Shown piece by piece: positions 48,334-57,792 of a stretch of 64,000 nt of DNA. Every line of letters starts with the position of its first letter. Position 1 is the stretch's first letter. The notes under the pieces are model-generated. The model worked only from the letters and a program-made list of their open reading frames with translations, ran no database searches and was not told where the DNA came from. The DNA lies in NCBI RefSeq assembly GCF_018687695.1, contig NZ_CP061303.1:1-64000 (forward strand). The letters are read 5' to 3'. Position numbers and translations under genes: made by a program. This DNA is from Polynucleobacter sp. MG-6-Vaara-E2. Lineage in GTDB: Bacteria; Pseudomonadota; Gammaproteobacteria; Burkholderiales; Burkholderiaceae.

Positions 48334-51300
48334 ATGAAAGCATTGCTCGATTTATTTAAGCAAACGCAGGGTGATGAGCAGTTTGATGTCATCAAGATTG
48401 GCCTTGCATCTCCTGAGAAAATTCGCTCATGGTCTTTTGGTGAAGTACGCAAACCAGAAACTATCAACTACCGGACTTTTAAGCCCGAGCGTGATGGTTT
48501 GTTTTGCGCCAAGATTTTTGGACCAACCAAAGACTATGAGTGCTTATGCGGCAAGTACAAGCGCTTAAAGTTCCGTGGCGTTATTTGCGAGAAGTGCGGT
48601 GTTGAAGTAACCCTCGCTAAGGTACGTCGTGAGCGCATGGGCCACATCGAGTTGGCAGCCCCTGTTGCGCACATTTGGTTCTTGAAGTCCTTGCCATCCC
48701 GCTTGGGTATGGTTCTCGATATGACATTGCGTGATATCGAGCGCGTTCTCTACTTTGAGGCATATGTAGTGGTTGATCCTGGCATGACTCCTGAAGGCGC
48801 GATGAAGCGTGGTCAGATCATGTCTGAAGATGAGTACATTGCTAAGACTGAAGAGTATGGTGATGGTGCATTTACGGCCATCATGGGCGCGGAAGGCATT
48901 CGTGATCTCTTGCGTTCGATTGATATCGATCGTGAAGTAGAGACGATTCGTGCCGAATTGAAAGCGACTGGTAGCGATGCCAAGATCAAGAAATACGCTA
49001 AGCGCTTAAAAGTGCTCGAGGCGTTCCAGACTTCAGGCATTAAGCCTGACTGGATGATCATGGAAGTGTTGCCAGTATTGCCACCAGAGTTGCGTCCATT
49101 GGTGCCATTGGATGGCGGTCGCTTTGCTACTTCTGATTTGAACGACCTCTACCGTCGCGTGATCAACCGTAACAACCGTCTGAAGCGATTGTTAGAGTTG
49201 CGCGCACCAGAGATCATCGTTCGCAACGAAAAACGTATGTTGCAAGAAGCGGTTGACTCATTGCTCGACAACGGTCGTCGCGGTAAGGCAATGACTGGCG
49301 CTAACAAGCGTCCGCTCAAGTCCTTGGCTGAGATGATTAAAGGTAAGAGCGGTCGTTTCCGTCAAAACTTGTTGGGTAAACGCGTTGACTACTCTGGTCG
49401 TTCAGTCATCGTGGTTGGCCCTACATTGAAATTGCATCAGTGCGGCTTACCAAAATTGATGGCCTTGGAATTGTTCAAGCCATTCATTTTTAACAAGCTT
49501 GAGACTTTAGGAATCGCAACTACGATTAAGGCTGCGAAGAAAGAAGTTGAGAGCCAGACTCCAATCGTTTGGGACATTCTCGAAGAAGTGATTCGTGAAC
49601 ATCCAATCATGCTCAACCGTGCACCTACATTGCACCGTCTCGGTATTCAGGCTTTCGAGCCAATGCTGATTGAAGGCAAAGCAATACAACTGCACCCATT
49701 AGTCTGCGCGGCATTTAACGCGGACTTTGACGGTGACCAAATGGCGGTTCACGTTCCTTTGTCGCTCGAAGCGCAAATGGAAGCGCGTACATTGATGTTG
49801 GCTTCGAACAACGTATTGTTCCCAGCTAACGGCGAGCCATCAATCGTTCCTTCACAGGACGTGGTGTTGGGTCTGTACTACGCTACACGTGACAAGATCA
49901 ATGGTAAAGGCGAAGGCATGGTTTTCGCCAACATTACTGAAGTAGTGCGTGCATACGAAGCAGGTCAAGTTGAATTGGCTTCTCGTGTTGCTGTGCGTAT
50001 TACTGAGTATGAGATCGTGGACAAGAAAGCAGAAGGCGATGCCCGTTTTGCTGAGAAGACCAAGATTTATCACACATCAGTTGGCCGCGCCATCTTGTCT
50101 GAGATTTTGCCTAAGGGCATGTCTTTCGAGGAAATTAACAAGCCTTTGAAGAAAAAAGAAATCTCACGTTTGATCAATACTTCATTCCGTAAGTGCGGCT
50201 TGCGCGAGACAGTCATTTTTGCTGACCGTCTCTTGCAGTCCGGCTTCCGCTTGGCAACCAATGCTGGTATCTCTGTTGCGATTGACGACATGTTGATCCC
50301 AACATCTAAAGACCGCATCATCACTGAAGCTTCTTCCAAGGTTAAAGAGTATGACAAGCAATTCATGTCAGGTCTCGTAACCAATCAAGAGCGTTATAAC
50401 AACGTGGTTGATATTTGGGGTGCTGCTGGCGACCAAGTTGGCAAGGCGATGATGGATGAGTTGTCACACGTTGACGTACTTGACCGTAACGGCAAGACTG
50501 TGCGTCAAGAATCCTTTAACTCCATCTACATGATGGCGGATTCTGGTGCCCGTGGATCTGCAGCGCAGATTCGTCAGTTGGCTGGTATGCGTGGTTTGAT
50601 GGCTAAGCCTGATGGCTCCATTATTGAAACCCCAATTACTGCGAACTTCCGCGAAGGTTTGAACGTGTTGCAGTACTTCATCTCAACTCACGGCGCCCGT
50701 AAGGGTCTAGCTGATACAGCGTTGAAGACAGCGAACTCTGGTTACTTGACACGTCGTTTGTGTGACGTTACTCAAGACCTCGTGGTGATTGAAGAGGATT
50801 GCGGCGCAACTTCTGGCGTAACTATGAAGGCGCTTGTTGAAGGCGGCGAAATTATCGAAGCATTGCGCGATCGTATTTTGGGTCGTGTATGTATCGGTGA
50901 CATCGTTCACCCTGACACACATGAAGTCATCGTTCCGAACGACACATTGCTCGACGAAGATCACGTTGATCAGATCGTTGCATTGGGGATCGACGAAGTT
51001 AAGGTTCGCACAGTATTGTCCTGCTTAACCCGCTTCGGATTGTGCGCAAAGTGCTACGGACGTGATCTAGGTCGCGGTGGATTGGTAAACGTTGGTGAAG
51101 CGGTCGGTGTTATCGCTGCTCAGTCCATCGGTGAGCCAGGCACACAGTTGACTATGCGTACCTTCCACATTGGCGGTGCAGCGTCACGTGCTTTAGTTGC
51201 AAGCAATATCGAAGCCAAGTCTAACGGTGCTTTGAAGTTCTCTGGCACGATGCGTGTTGTGAAGAATGCGAAGGGCGAGCAGATCGTGATTTCACGTTCT

Positions 51301-52596
51301 GGCGAAGCCTTGATCGTTGACGAGAATGGTCGTGAGCGCGAGCGTCATAAGGTGCCTTACGGTGCAACTCTCTTGTTGAAAGAAGATGCAGCAGTGAAAG
51401 CTGGTGCAAGCCTGGCAACATGGGATCCGTTAACACGCCCGATTATTTCTGAGTATGCTGGTATCGCTCGCTTTGACAACGTTGAAGAGGGCGTAACTGT
51501 TGCTAAGCAGGTTGACGAAGTAACCGGCCTTTCCACTTTGGTGGTAATTGACGGTAAGCGTCGTTCTGCTGCAAGCAAGGGCGTTCGCCCGGTGATCAAC
51601 TTGATTGATGACAAAGGCAATGATGTCATGATCGCCGGTACTGATCACCCAGTAAACATTGGCCTCCAGGTAGGCGCTTTGATTACTGTTAAAGATGGTC
51701 AGAAGGTCGAAGTTGGTGAAGTGTTGGCGCGTATTCCAATCGAATCCCAAAAGACTCGCGACATTACTGGTGGTTTGCCACGCGTTGCAGAATTGTTCGA
51801 AGCACGCTCACCAAAAGATGCGGCTGTCTTGGCGAAAGTTACAGGAACAGTTTCCTTCGGTAAAGAAACCAAAGGTAAACAACGTTTGGTGATTACCGAT
51901 ATGGATGGTGAAGCCAATGAATTCTTGATTCCTAAAGAGAAGCAGGTTCTCGTTCACGACGGTCAAGTTGTGAACAAGGGCGAGATGATTGTGGAAGGCC
52001 CTGCCGATCCACACGACATCTTGACTCTCAAAGGTATCGAAGAGTTGGCAATCTACATCGTTGACGAAGTTCAAGACGTTTATCGTCTCCAGGGTGTGAA
52101 GATCAATGACAAGCACATTGAGGTCATCGTGCGCCAGATGTTGCGTCGCGTTCAGGTAACTGATCCAGGCGATACTTCCTTCATCACCGGTGAGCAAGTT
52201 GAGCGTTCTAAGTTGTATGACGCGAACGATGCTGTGATCGCCCAAGGTAAGCACCCAGCTCAGTTTGACAACGTATTGCTTGGTATTACGAAGGCATCCT
52301 TGTCGACCGACAGCTTCATTTCAGCGGCTTCTTTCCAAGAAACCACCCGTGTATTGACCGAAGCCGCAATTATGGGCAAGACCGATACCCTCCGTGGTCT
52401 CAAGGAAAACGTCATTATTGGTCGTCTGATCCCAGCTGGTACCGGCTTGTCTTATCGCCGTGCCCGCAAGGTCAGAGAGCAATTTGAGCGCGATCGCGCT
52501 CAAATGATTGCCGCCGAAGAGGAAGCATTGGCTAACGCCCCTGTAGAAATCGAGGCTGAAGTCATTGCTCCTGCTGGGGAGGCTGATCCGAGCTAA
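48334..52596 (+). CDS. rpoC: RNA polymerase beta' subunit
   Basis: Beta' carries the catalytic Mg2+ site. I chose ATG 48334 (1,420 aa; 1,407 in E. coli), 1 bp after the rpoB stop. The N-terminal zinc finger is CLCGKYK...CEKCG, the catalytic loop is NADFDGDQMA, and the second zinc site is CLTRFGLCAKCYGRDLG. The frame is intact to a Glu/Ala-rich tail. A terminator follows. Confidence 0.98.
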   Translation: MKALLDLFKQTQGDEQFDVIKIGLASPEKIRSWSFGEVRKPETINYRTFKPERDGLFCAKIFGPTKDYECLCGKYKRLKFRGVICEKCGVEVTLAKVRRERMGHIELAAPVAHIWFLKSLPSRLGMVLDMTLRDIERVLYFEAYVVVDPGMTPEGAMKRGQIMSEDEYIAKTEEYGDGAFTAIMGAEGIRDLLRSIDIDREVETIRAELKATGSDAKIKKYAKRLKVLEAFQTSGIKPDWMIMEVLPVLPPELRPLVPLDGGRFATSDLNDLYRRVINRNNRLKRLLELRAPEIIVRNEKRMLQEAVDSLLDNGRRGKAMTGANKRPLKSLAEMIKGKSGRFRQNLLGKRVDYSGRSVIVVGPTLKLHQCGLPKLMALELFKPFIFNKLETLGIATTIKAAKKEVESQTPIVWDILEEVIREHPIMLNRAPTLHRLGIQAFEPMLIEGKAIQLHPLVCAAFNADFDGDQMAVHVPLSLEAQMEARTLMLASNNVLFPANGEPSIVPSQDVVLGLYYATRDKINGKGEGMVFANITEVVRAYEAGQVELASRVAVRITEYEIVDKKAEGDARFAEKTKIYHTSVGRAILSEILPKGMSFEEINKPLKKKEISRLINTSFRKCGLRETVIFADRLLQSGFRLATNAGISVAIDDMLIPTSKDRIITEASSKVKEYDKQFMSGLVTNQERYNNVVDIWGAAGDQVGKAMMDELSHVDVLDRNGKTVRQESFNSIYMMADSGARGSAAQIRQLAGMRGLMAKPDGSIIETPITANFREGLNVLQYFISTHGARKGLADTALKTANSGYLTRRLCDVTQDLVVIEEDCGATSGVTMKALVEGGEIIEALRDRILGRVCIGDIVHPDTHEVIVPNDTLLDEDHVDQIVALGIDEVKVRTVLSCLTRFGLCAKCYGRDLGRGGLVNVGEAVGVIAAQSIGEPGTQLTMRTFHIGGAASRALVASNIEAKSNGALKFSGTMRVVKNAKGEQIVISRSGEALIVDENGRERERHKVPYGATLLLKEDAAVKAGASLATWDPLTRPIISEYAGIARFDNVEEGVTVAKQVDEVTGLSTLVVIDGKRRSAASKGVRPVINLIDDKGNDVMIAGTDHPVNIGLQVGALITVKDGQKVEVGEVLARIPIESQKTRDITGGLPRVAELFEARSPKDAAVLAKVTGTVSFGKETKGKQRLVITDMDGEANEFLIPKEKQVLVHDGQVVNKGEMIVEGPADPHDILTLKGIEELAIYIVDEVQDVYRLQGVKINDKHIEVIVRQMLRRVQVTDPGDTSFITGEQVERSKLYDANDAVIAQGKHPAQFDNVLLGITKASLSTDSFISAASFQETTRVLTEAAIMGKTDTLRGLKENVIIGRLIPAGTGLSYRRARKVREQFERDRAQMIAAEEEALANAPVEIEAEVIAPAGEADPS

Positions 52597-52606
52597 TTTG
52601 GTAATT

Positions 52607-52630
52607 CTGGCCAGAAATGGCCAGCTTTTT
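52607..52630 (+). terminator. Terminator after rpoC
   Basis: The stem CTGGCC/GGCCAG with a 6-nt loop is followed by CTTTTTCCCC, 10 bp after the rpoC stop. Confidence 0.75.
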
Positions 52631-52640
52631 CCCCATTAGG

Positions 52641-52669
52641 TTGACGGAAAAGGCTGGTCAGGCTAGAAT
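52641..52669 (+). promoter_or_regulatory. Promoter of the str operon (rpsL-rpsG-fusA-tuf)
   Basis: TTGACG, a 17-bp spacer and TAGAAT lie just after the rpoC terminator and about 100 bp before rpsL, a near-consensus sigma-70 promoter. Confidence 0.75.
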
Positions 52670-52773
52670 GCTGAGTTCTACTGATTCAGAAGAGGGTCTT
52701 TTTGACCTAGAAATTCTCTAAGTCATTGATTTTCTTGAAGAAAGCAACAAAGAAGTACTAACCGAGCTATTTT

Positions 52774-53154
52774 ATGCCAACAATTAATCAATTATTACGC
52801 AAGCCAAGAACAAGGCTTACCGTTAAAAGCAAGAGCCCTGCGCTGCAAAACAGCCCGCAGCGCCGTGGTGTTTGTACACGTGTGTACACCACTACTCCTA
52901 AAAAGCCTAACTCTGCGCTTCGTAAAGTAGCGAAAGTTCGCTTGACCAATGGTTTTGAAGTGATTTCATACATTGGTGGTGAAGGCCATAACCTCCAGGA
53001 ACACTCAGTAGTGTTGATCCGCGGTGGTCGTGTGAAGGACTTGCCAGGTGTGCGTTACCACATCGTTCGCGGCTCTTTGGACTTACAAGGCGTTAAAGAT
53101 CGCAAGCAAGCCCGTTCTAAGTACGGTGCTAAGCGCGCTAAGAAAGCTGCTTAA
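52774..53154 (+). CDS. rpsL: 30S ribosomal protein S12
   Basis: S12 lies at the decoding centre and controls accuracy. The 126 residues (124 in E. coli) contain TTPKKPNSALRKVAKV, with the streptomycin-relevant Lys in PKKPNSA, and the second resistance region GGRVKDLPGVRYH. Both appear wild-type. It is the first gene of the str operon. Confidence 0.98.
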   Translation: MPTINQLLRKPRTRLTVKSKSPALQNSPQRRGVCTRVYTTTPKKPNSALRKVAKVRLTNGFEVISYIGGEGHNLQEHSVVLIRGGRVKDLPGVRYHIVRGSLDLQGVKDRKQARSKYGAKRAKKAA

Positions 53155-53279
53155 TTTGTAATTAAGCAGTTGTAGTTTTGCAGTAAGGCATTCGCATTAA
53201 GTCATTTTTTGTCAGACTCAAAAGACAAGTAAGTGGCTGTTCCGTCTAGAAATTTCTTAGATAGTAGGGCAGCCGGAGC

Positions 53280-53301
53280 GGGTGAATCATGTGAATCACC
53301 C
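53280..53301 (+). promoter_or_regulatory. Possible S7 autoregulatory hairpin before rpsG
   Basis: GGGTGA/TCACCC with a 10-nt loop lies about 24 bp before the rpsG start in a 170-bp rpsL-rpsG gap. In E. coli, S7 represses its own synthesis by binding this intercistronic mRNA. The hairpin is seen; binding is inference. Confidence 0.35.
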
Positions 53302-53324
53302 CTAACTGAACTGAAGGAGTAGTT

Positions 53325-53795
53325 ATGCCACGTCGTCGTGAAGTTCCCAAGCGGGAAATTTTGCCGGATCCAAAATTCGGTAATGTAGAAGTCGCTAAAT
53401 TCATGAACGTCCTCATGTTGGACGGCAAGAAATCGGTTGCAGAGCGTATCGTTTACGGTGCCTTTGATCATATCGAGAAAAAAGCAAATAAAGAACCACT
53501 TGAAATTTTTTCAACAGCCATGGGTAACGTTAAGCCAATGGTTGAGGTAAAGAGCCGTCGTGTTGGTGGCGCTAACTATCAAGTTCCTGTTGAAGTTCGC
53601 CCATCACGTCGTTCCGCTTTGGCAATGCGCTGGTTGCGCGAAGCCGCCAAGAAGCGTGGCGAGAAATCTATGGCTCAACGTTTGGCCAACGAATTATTAG
53701 AAGCTGCTGAAGGTCGTGGCGGCGCAATGAAGAAGCGTGAAGAAGTTCACCGTATGGCAGAAGCTAACAAAGCTTTCTCACATTTCCGCTTCTAA
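53325..53795 (+). CDS. rpsG: 30S ribosomal protein S7
   Basis: S7 nucleates assembly of the 30S head. The 156 residues start with PRRREVPKREILPDPKFG and include the signature KFMNVLMLDGKKSVAERIVY and RRVGGANYQVPVEVRP. GAAGGAG precedes the ATG. It lies upstream of fusA by 27 bp. Confidence 0.98.
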   Translation: MPRRREVPKREILPDPKFGNVEVAKFMNVLMLDGKKSVAERIVYGAFDHIEKKANKEPLEIFSTAMGNVKPMVEVKSRRVGGANYQVPVEVRPSRRSALAMRWLREAAKKRGEKSMAQRLANELLEAAEGRGGAMKKREEVHRMAEANKAFSHFRF

Positions 53796-53822
53796 TCCAA
53801 TAGTTAAGAAAAGGCACCAACA

Positions 53823-55925
53823 GTGGCACGTAAAACTCCTATCGACAAATACCGCAATATCGGTATTTCTGCGCATATTGACGCAGGTAAGACAACAACT
53901 ACAGAACGCGTTTTGTTCTACACCGGTGTTAATCACAAGATTGGTGAAGTTCATGATGGCGCAGCTACCATGGACTGGATGGAGCAAGAGCAAGAGCGTG
54001 GTATCACGATTACTTCTGCTGCTACCACCACTTTCTGGAAGGGTATGGCAGGCAATATGCCTGAGCACCGTATCAATATTATTGATACCCCAGGACACGT
54101 AGACTTCACCATTGAAGTTGAGCGTTCAATGCGTGTTTTGGATGGCGCTTGCATGGTCTACTGTGCGGTAGGTGGTGTACAGCCACAATCTGAAACTGTT
54201 TGGCGTCAAGCGAACAAGTATCAAGTTCCACGTTTAGCATTCGTAAACAAGATGGACCGTACTGGTGCGAACTTCTTCAAGGTCTACGACCAGATGAAGA
54301 CACGTCTCAAAGCAAATCCAATCTTGATTCAAATTCCAATTGGTGCTGAAGAAAACTTCAAGGGCGTTATCGACTTGGTAAAAATGAAAGCCATCATCTG
54401 GGATGAAGCTTCACAAGGTACCAAGTTCACATATGAAGATATTCCTGCTGAGTTACAGGCTTCTGCTGAAGAGTGGCGCGAGAAAATGCTCGAAGCTGCT
54501 GCAGAGAGCTCAGAAGAATTAATGGAGAAATATCTCGGCGGCGAAGGTTTGACCGAAGATGAAATCAAAAAAGCATTGCGTCAACGCACTATCGCTAATG
54601 AGATCGTTCCAATGCTGTGCGGAACAGCATTTAAGAACAAAGGCGTTCAGGCAATGTTAGATGCGGTTGTTGAGTTGTTGCCATCTCCATTAGATGTGCC
54701 ACCAGTTCCATGTGAATTGGAAGATGGCACACCTGCAGAGCGTAAAGCTGCTGATGATGAGAAGTTCTCCGCATTGGCATTTAAGATCATGACTGACCCA
54801 TTCGTTGGCCAGCTCATCTTCTTCCGCGTTTATTCAGGTGTAATGAAGTCTGGTGACACGATTTACAACCCAATCAAGGGCAAGAAAGAGCGTGTTGGCC
54901 GTTTGTTGCAGATGCATGCAAATCAACGTGAAGAAATTAAAGAAGTGTATGCAGGCGATATCGCTGCTGCAGTTGGTCTAAAGGACGCAACTACAGGTGA
55001 AACATTGTGTGATCCAGATAGCATTGTGATTTTGGAGCGCATGGTATTCCCAGAGCCAGTGATCTCACAAGCTGTAGAGCCAAAGACAAAAGCTGACCAA
55101 GAAAAAATGGGCCTTGCTTTGAATCGTTTGGCACAAGAAGATCCTTCTTTCCGCGTGAAGACTGATGAAGAATCAGGTCAAACCATTATTTCCGGTATGG
55201 GCGAGCTTCACTTGGAAATTTTGGTTGACCGTATGAAGCGTGAATTCGGTGTTGAAGCGACAGTTGGTAAGCCGCAGGTTGCATACCGTGAAACGATTCG
55301 TAAGGTTTGCGAAGAGATCGAAGGTAAATTCGTTAAGCAATCTGGTGGTCGTGGTCAATACGGTCACGTGGTCTTGAAGCTTGAGCCACAAGAACCAGGC
55401 AAAGGTTTTGAATTCGTTGACGCTATTAAGGGCGGCGTGGTTCCACGTGAATACATCCCTGCGGTAGAAAAAGGCATTATCGAAACATTGAACTCCGGTA
55501 TCTTGGCTGGCTATCCAGTTGTAGATATCAAGGCAACATTGTTCTTCGGTTCATACCATGACGTTGACTCCAACGAAAACGCATTTAAGATGGCAGGCTC
55601 AATGGCGTTCAAGGATGGTATGCGTAAAGCATCACCAGTATTGCTTGAGCCAATGATGGCTGTTGAAGTTGAAACACCAGAAGATTTCATGGGTAACGTA
55701 ATGGGTGACCTCTCATCACGTCGCGGTATTTTGCAAGGTATGGATGACATTCCAGGCGGCGGTAAGATCGTTCGTGCTGAAGTGCCATTGGCAGAGATGT
55801 TTGGTTACTCAACTGGCTTGCGCTCGTTGACCCAAGGTCGCGCTACCTACACCATGGAATTTAAGCATTATTCCGAAGCACCTAAGAACGTTGCTGAAGC
55901 AGTTATGGCTGCTAAAGCGAAGTAA
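53823..55925 (+). CDS. fusA: Elongation factor G
   Basis: EF-G is the GTPase that drives translocation and, with RRF, ribosome recycling. The 700 residues (704 in E. coli) begin with a GTG start. G1 is AHIDAGKTT near residues 17-25, G3 DTPGHVDFT and G4 NKMDRTG. Domain IV contains the GGRGQYGHV loop. It is in the usual str-operon place. Confidence 0.98.
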   Translation: MARKTPIDKYRNIGISAHIDAGKTTTTERVLFYTGVNHKIGEVHDGAATMDWMEQEQERGITITSAATTTFWKGMAGNMPEHRINIIDTPGHVDFTIEVERSMRVLDGACMVYCAVGGVQPQSETVWRQANKYQVPRLAFVNKMDRTGANFFKVYDQMKTRLKANPILIQIPIGAEENFKGVIDLVKMKAIIWDEASQGTKFTYEDIPAELQASAEEWREKMLEAAAESSEELMEKYLGGEGLTEDEIKKALRQRTIANEIVPMLCGTAFKNKGVQAMLDAVVELLPSPLDVPPVPCELEDGTPAERKAADDEKFSALAFKIMTDPFVGQLIFFRVYSGVMKSGDTIYNPIKGKKERVGRLLQMHANQREEIKEVYAGDIAAAVGLKDATTGETLCDPDSIVILERMVFPEPVISQAVEPKTKADQEKMGLALNRLAQEDPSFRVKTDEESGQTIISGMGELHLEILVDRMKREFGVEATVGKPQVAYRETIRKVCEEIEGKFVKQSGGRGQYGHVVLKLEPQEPGKGFEFVDAIKGGVVPREYIPAVEKGIIETLNSGILAGYPVVDIKATLFFGSYHDVDSNENAFKMAGSMAFKDGMRKASPVLLEPMMAVEVETPEDFMGNVMGDLSSRRGILQGMDDIPGGGKIVRAEVPLAEMFGYSTGLRSLTQGRATYTMEFKHYSEAPKNVAEAVMAAKAK

Positions 55926-55975
55926 TTTATCCACATTAATTTTGAATATTGACTAGCTAAAGAAGGCAGACAAAA

Positions 55976-57166
55976 ATGGCAAAAGAAAAATTCGAGCGGA
56001 CAAAACCGCACGTAAACGTAGGCACCATCGGTCACGTTGACCACGGTAAAACGACCTTGACAGCAGCAATCGCAACCGTGCTCTCAAAGGCATTCGGTGG
56101 CGAAGCGAAAGCATACGATCAGATCGATGCTGCTCCAGAAGAAAAAGCCCGTGGTATTACGATTAATACTGCACACGTTGAGTATGAGACAGCCAATCGT
56201 CACTACGCTCACGTTGACTGCCCAGGACATGCTGACTACGTTAAGAACATGATTACTGGTGCTGCTCAGATGGACGGCGCAATCTTGGTTTGCTCTGCAG
56301 CTGACGGCCCAATGCCACAAACTCGTGAGCACATCCTCTTGGCACGCCAAGTTGGTGTTCCTTACATCGTTGTGTTCCTGAACAAGTGCGACATGGTTGA
56401 TGACGCTGAATTGTTAGAGCTCGTTGAAATGGAAGTTCGTGAACTTCTCTCTAAATACGACTTCCCAGGCGATGACACTCCAATCGTTCAAGGTTCTGCT
56501 AAGTTAGCGCTTGAAGGCGATGAAGGCCCATTGGGTAAAGAAGCCATCATGAAGTTGGCTGAAGCATTAGATACTTACATCCCAACTCCAGAGCGTGCAA
56601 TTGATGGCGCGTTCTTGATGCCAGTAGAAGACGTGTTCTCTATCTCCGGTCGCGGTACTGTAGTAACTGGTCGTATCGAGCGCGGCATCATCAAGGTTGG
56701 TGAAGAGATTGAAATCGTTGGTATCAAACCAACTCTCAAAACCACTTGTACTGGTGTTGAAATGTTCCGTAAATTGCTCGACCAAGGTCAAGCAGGCGAT
56801 AACGTTGGTATCTTGTTACGCGGTACAAAACGTGAAGAAGTTGAGCGCGGCCAAGTATTGGCTAAGCCAGGTTCAATCACCCCACATACCCACTTTACAG
56901 CCGAGGTTTACATCTTGGGTAAAGATGAAGGTGGTCGTCACACTCCATTCTTTAACAACTATCGTCCACAGTTCTACTTCCGTACAACGGACGTGACTGG
57001 TTCAATCGAGTTGCCAAAAGACAAAGAAATGGTCATGCCTGGTGATAACGTCACGATTACCGTAAAACTCATCGCGCCAATCGCGATGGAAGAAGGTTTA
57101 CGTTTTGCGATCCGTGAAGGTGGCCGTACTGTTGGCGCCGGTGTGGTTGCAAAGATTTTGGCTTAA
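55976..57166 (+). CDS. tuf: Elongation factor Tu, copy 2
   Basis: This is the second EF-Tu gene, in the str-operon (tufA-type) position after fusA. The 396-residue product is identical to the copy at 39156-40346, with the same GHVDHGKTT, DCPGHADY and NKCD motifs. The DNA also appears identical from ATG to stop, with different sequence immediately outside, as expected from gene conversion within the coding region. Confidence 0.98.
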   Translation: MAKEKFERTKPHVNVGTIGHVDHGKTTLTAAIATVLSKAFGGEAKAYDQIDAAPEEKARGITINTAHVEYETANRHYAHVDCPGHADYVKNMITGAAQMDGAILVCSAADGPMPQTREHILLARQVGVPYIVVFLNKCDMVDDAELLELVEMEVRELLSKYDFPGDDTPIVQGSAKLALEGDEGPLGKEAIMKLAEALDTYIPTPERAIDGAFLMPVEDVFSISGRGTVVTGRIERGIIKVGEEIEIVGIKPTLKTTCTGVEMFRKLLDQGQAGDNVGILLRGTKREEVERGQVLAKPGSITPHTHFTAEVYILGKDEGGRHTPFFNNYRPQFYFRTTDVTGSIELPKDKEMVMPGDNVTITVKLIAPIAMEEGLRFAIREGGRTVGAGVVAKILA

Positions 57167-57209
57167 GTTTTAGGTTTTACTAGTAACAAATATTTAGCGG
57201 TTTGCTAAC

Positions 57210-57238
57210 CGGTGACATCAGTGCTGCTGATGTCACCG
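57210..57238 (+). terminator. Strong hairpin between tuf and rpsJ
   Basis: A perfect 12-bp stem CGGTGACATCAG / CTGATGTCACCG with a 5-nt loop lies 44 bp after the tuf stop. The following TGCTCTTTAG is only weakly T-rich. It may end the str transcript, partially attenuate, or form part of the S10-operon leader. Confidence 0.55.
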
Positions 57239-57289
57239 TGCTCTTTAGATGTATAACGTGGCAGCACCACACCGCTCTTTGGAATTAAT

Positions 57290-57601
57290 ATGCAAAACCA
57301 AAAAATTCGTATTCGCCTTAAAGCATTTGATTACCGTTTGATCGACCAGTCTGCGGCTGAAATCGTTGATACAGCTAAGCGTACTGGTGCAGTTGTGAAG
57401 GGTCCAGTACCTTTACCAACTCGTATCGAGCGTTTTGATATCTTGCGTTCACCACACGTGAACAAGACATCCCGTGATCAGTTAGAGATCCGTACCCATC
57501 TCCGTTTGATGGATATCGTTGATCCTACAGAGAAAACTGTAGATGCTTTGATGAAATTAGACCTCCCAGCAGGTGTGGACGTCGAAATTAAGTTGCAGTA
57601 A
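57290..57601 (+). CDS. rpsJ: 30S ribosomal protein S10 (NusE)
   Basis: S10 is in the 30S head and, as NusE, pairs with NusB at boxA RNA. The 103 residues (103 in E. coli) contain RIRLKAFDYRLIDQSA and the family motif PHVNKTSRDQLEIRTHLR. It opens the S10 cluster, but a 191-bp gap separates it from rplC. Confidence 0.98.
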   Translation: MQNQKIRIRLKAFDYRLIDQSAAEIVDTAKRTGAVVKGPVPLPTRIERFDILRSPHVNKTSRDQLEIRTHLRLMDIVDPTEKTVDALMKLDLPAGVDVEIKLQ

Positions 57602-57624
57602 TTTGTTGTTTCCGGTCTTTTTGC

Positions 57625-57653
57625 TTGTCAAGATCGGTATTTCGGGATAGAAT
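57625..57653 (+). promoter_or_regulatory. Internal promoter between rpsJ and rplC
   Basis: TTGTCA, a 17-bp spacer and TAGAAT form a near-consensus promoter in the rpsJ-rplC gap, about 140 bp before rplC. The remaining leader (57654-57792) could carry regulation by L4, but I see no specific motif. Confidence 0.6.
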
Positions 57654-57792
57654 CAAAGGCTTCGCTCAATTATTTGGGCGGAATTTTAGGCTTTATCAGC
57701 ATTAAAAACGTTGTAAGTTATTGATTTAGAAGTACTTTTACTTGTAAATCACTTAAATTAATTTTGCCGACCAATCGAAGTCGGCGTGGAGC

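Noticed and set aside
39156..57166. tuf duplication as part of a larger segmental repeat or composite mobile element
   Set aside because: Only the coding frames match; flanks differ and no transposase or terminal repeat is present.
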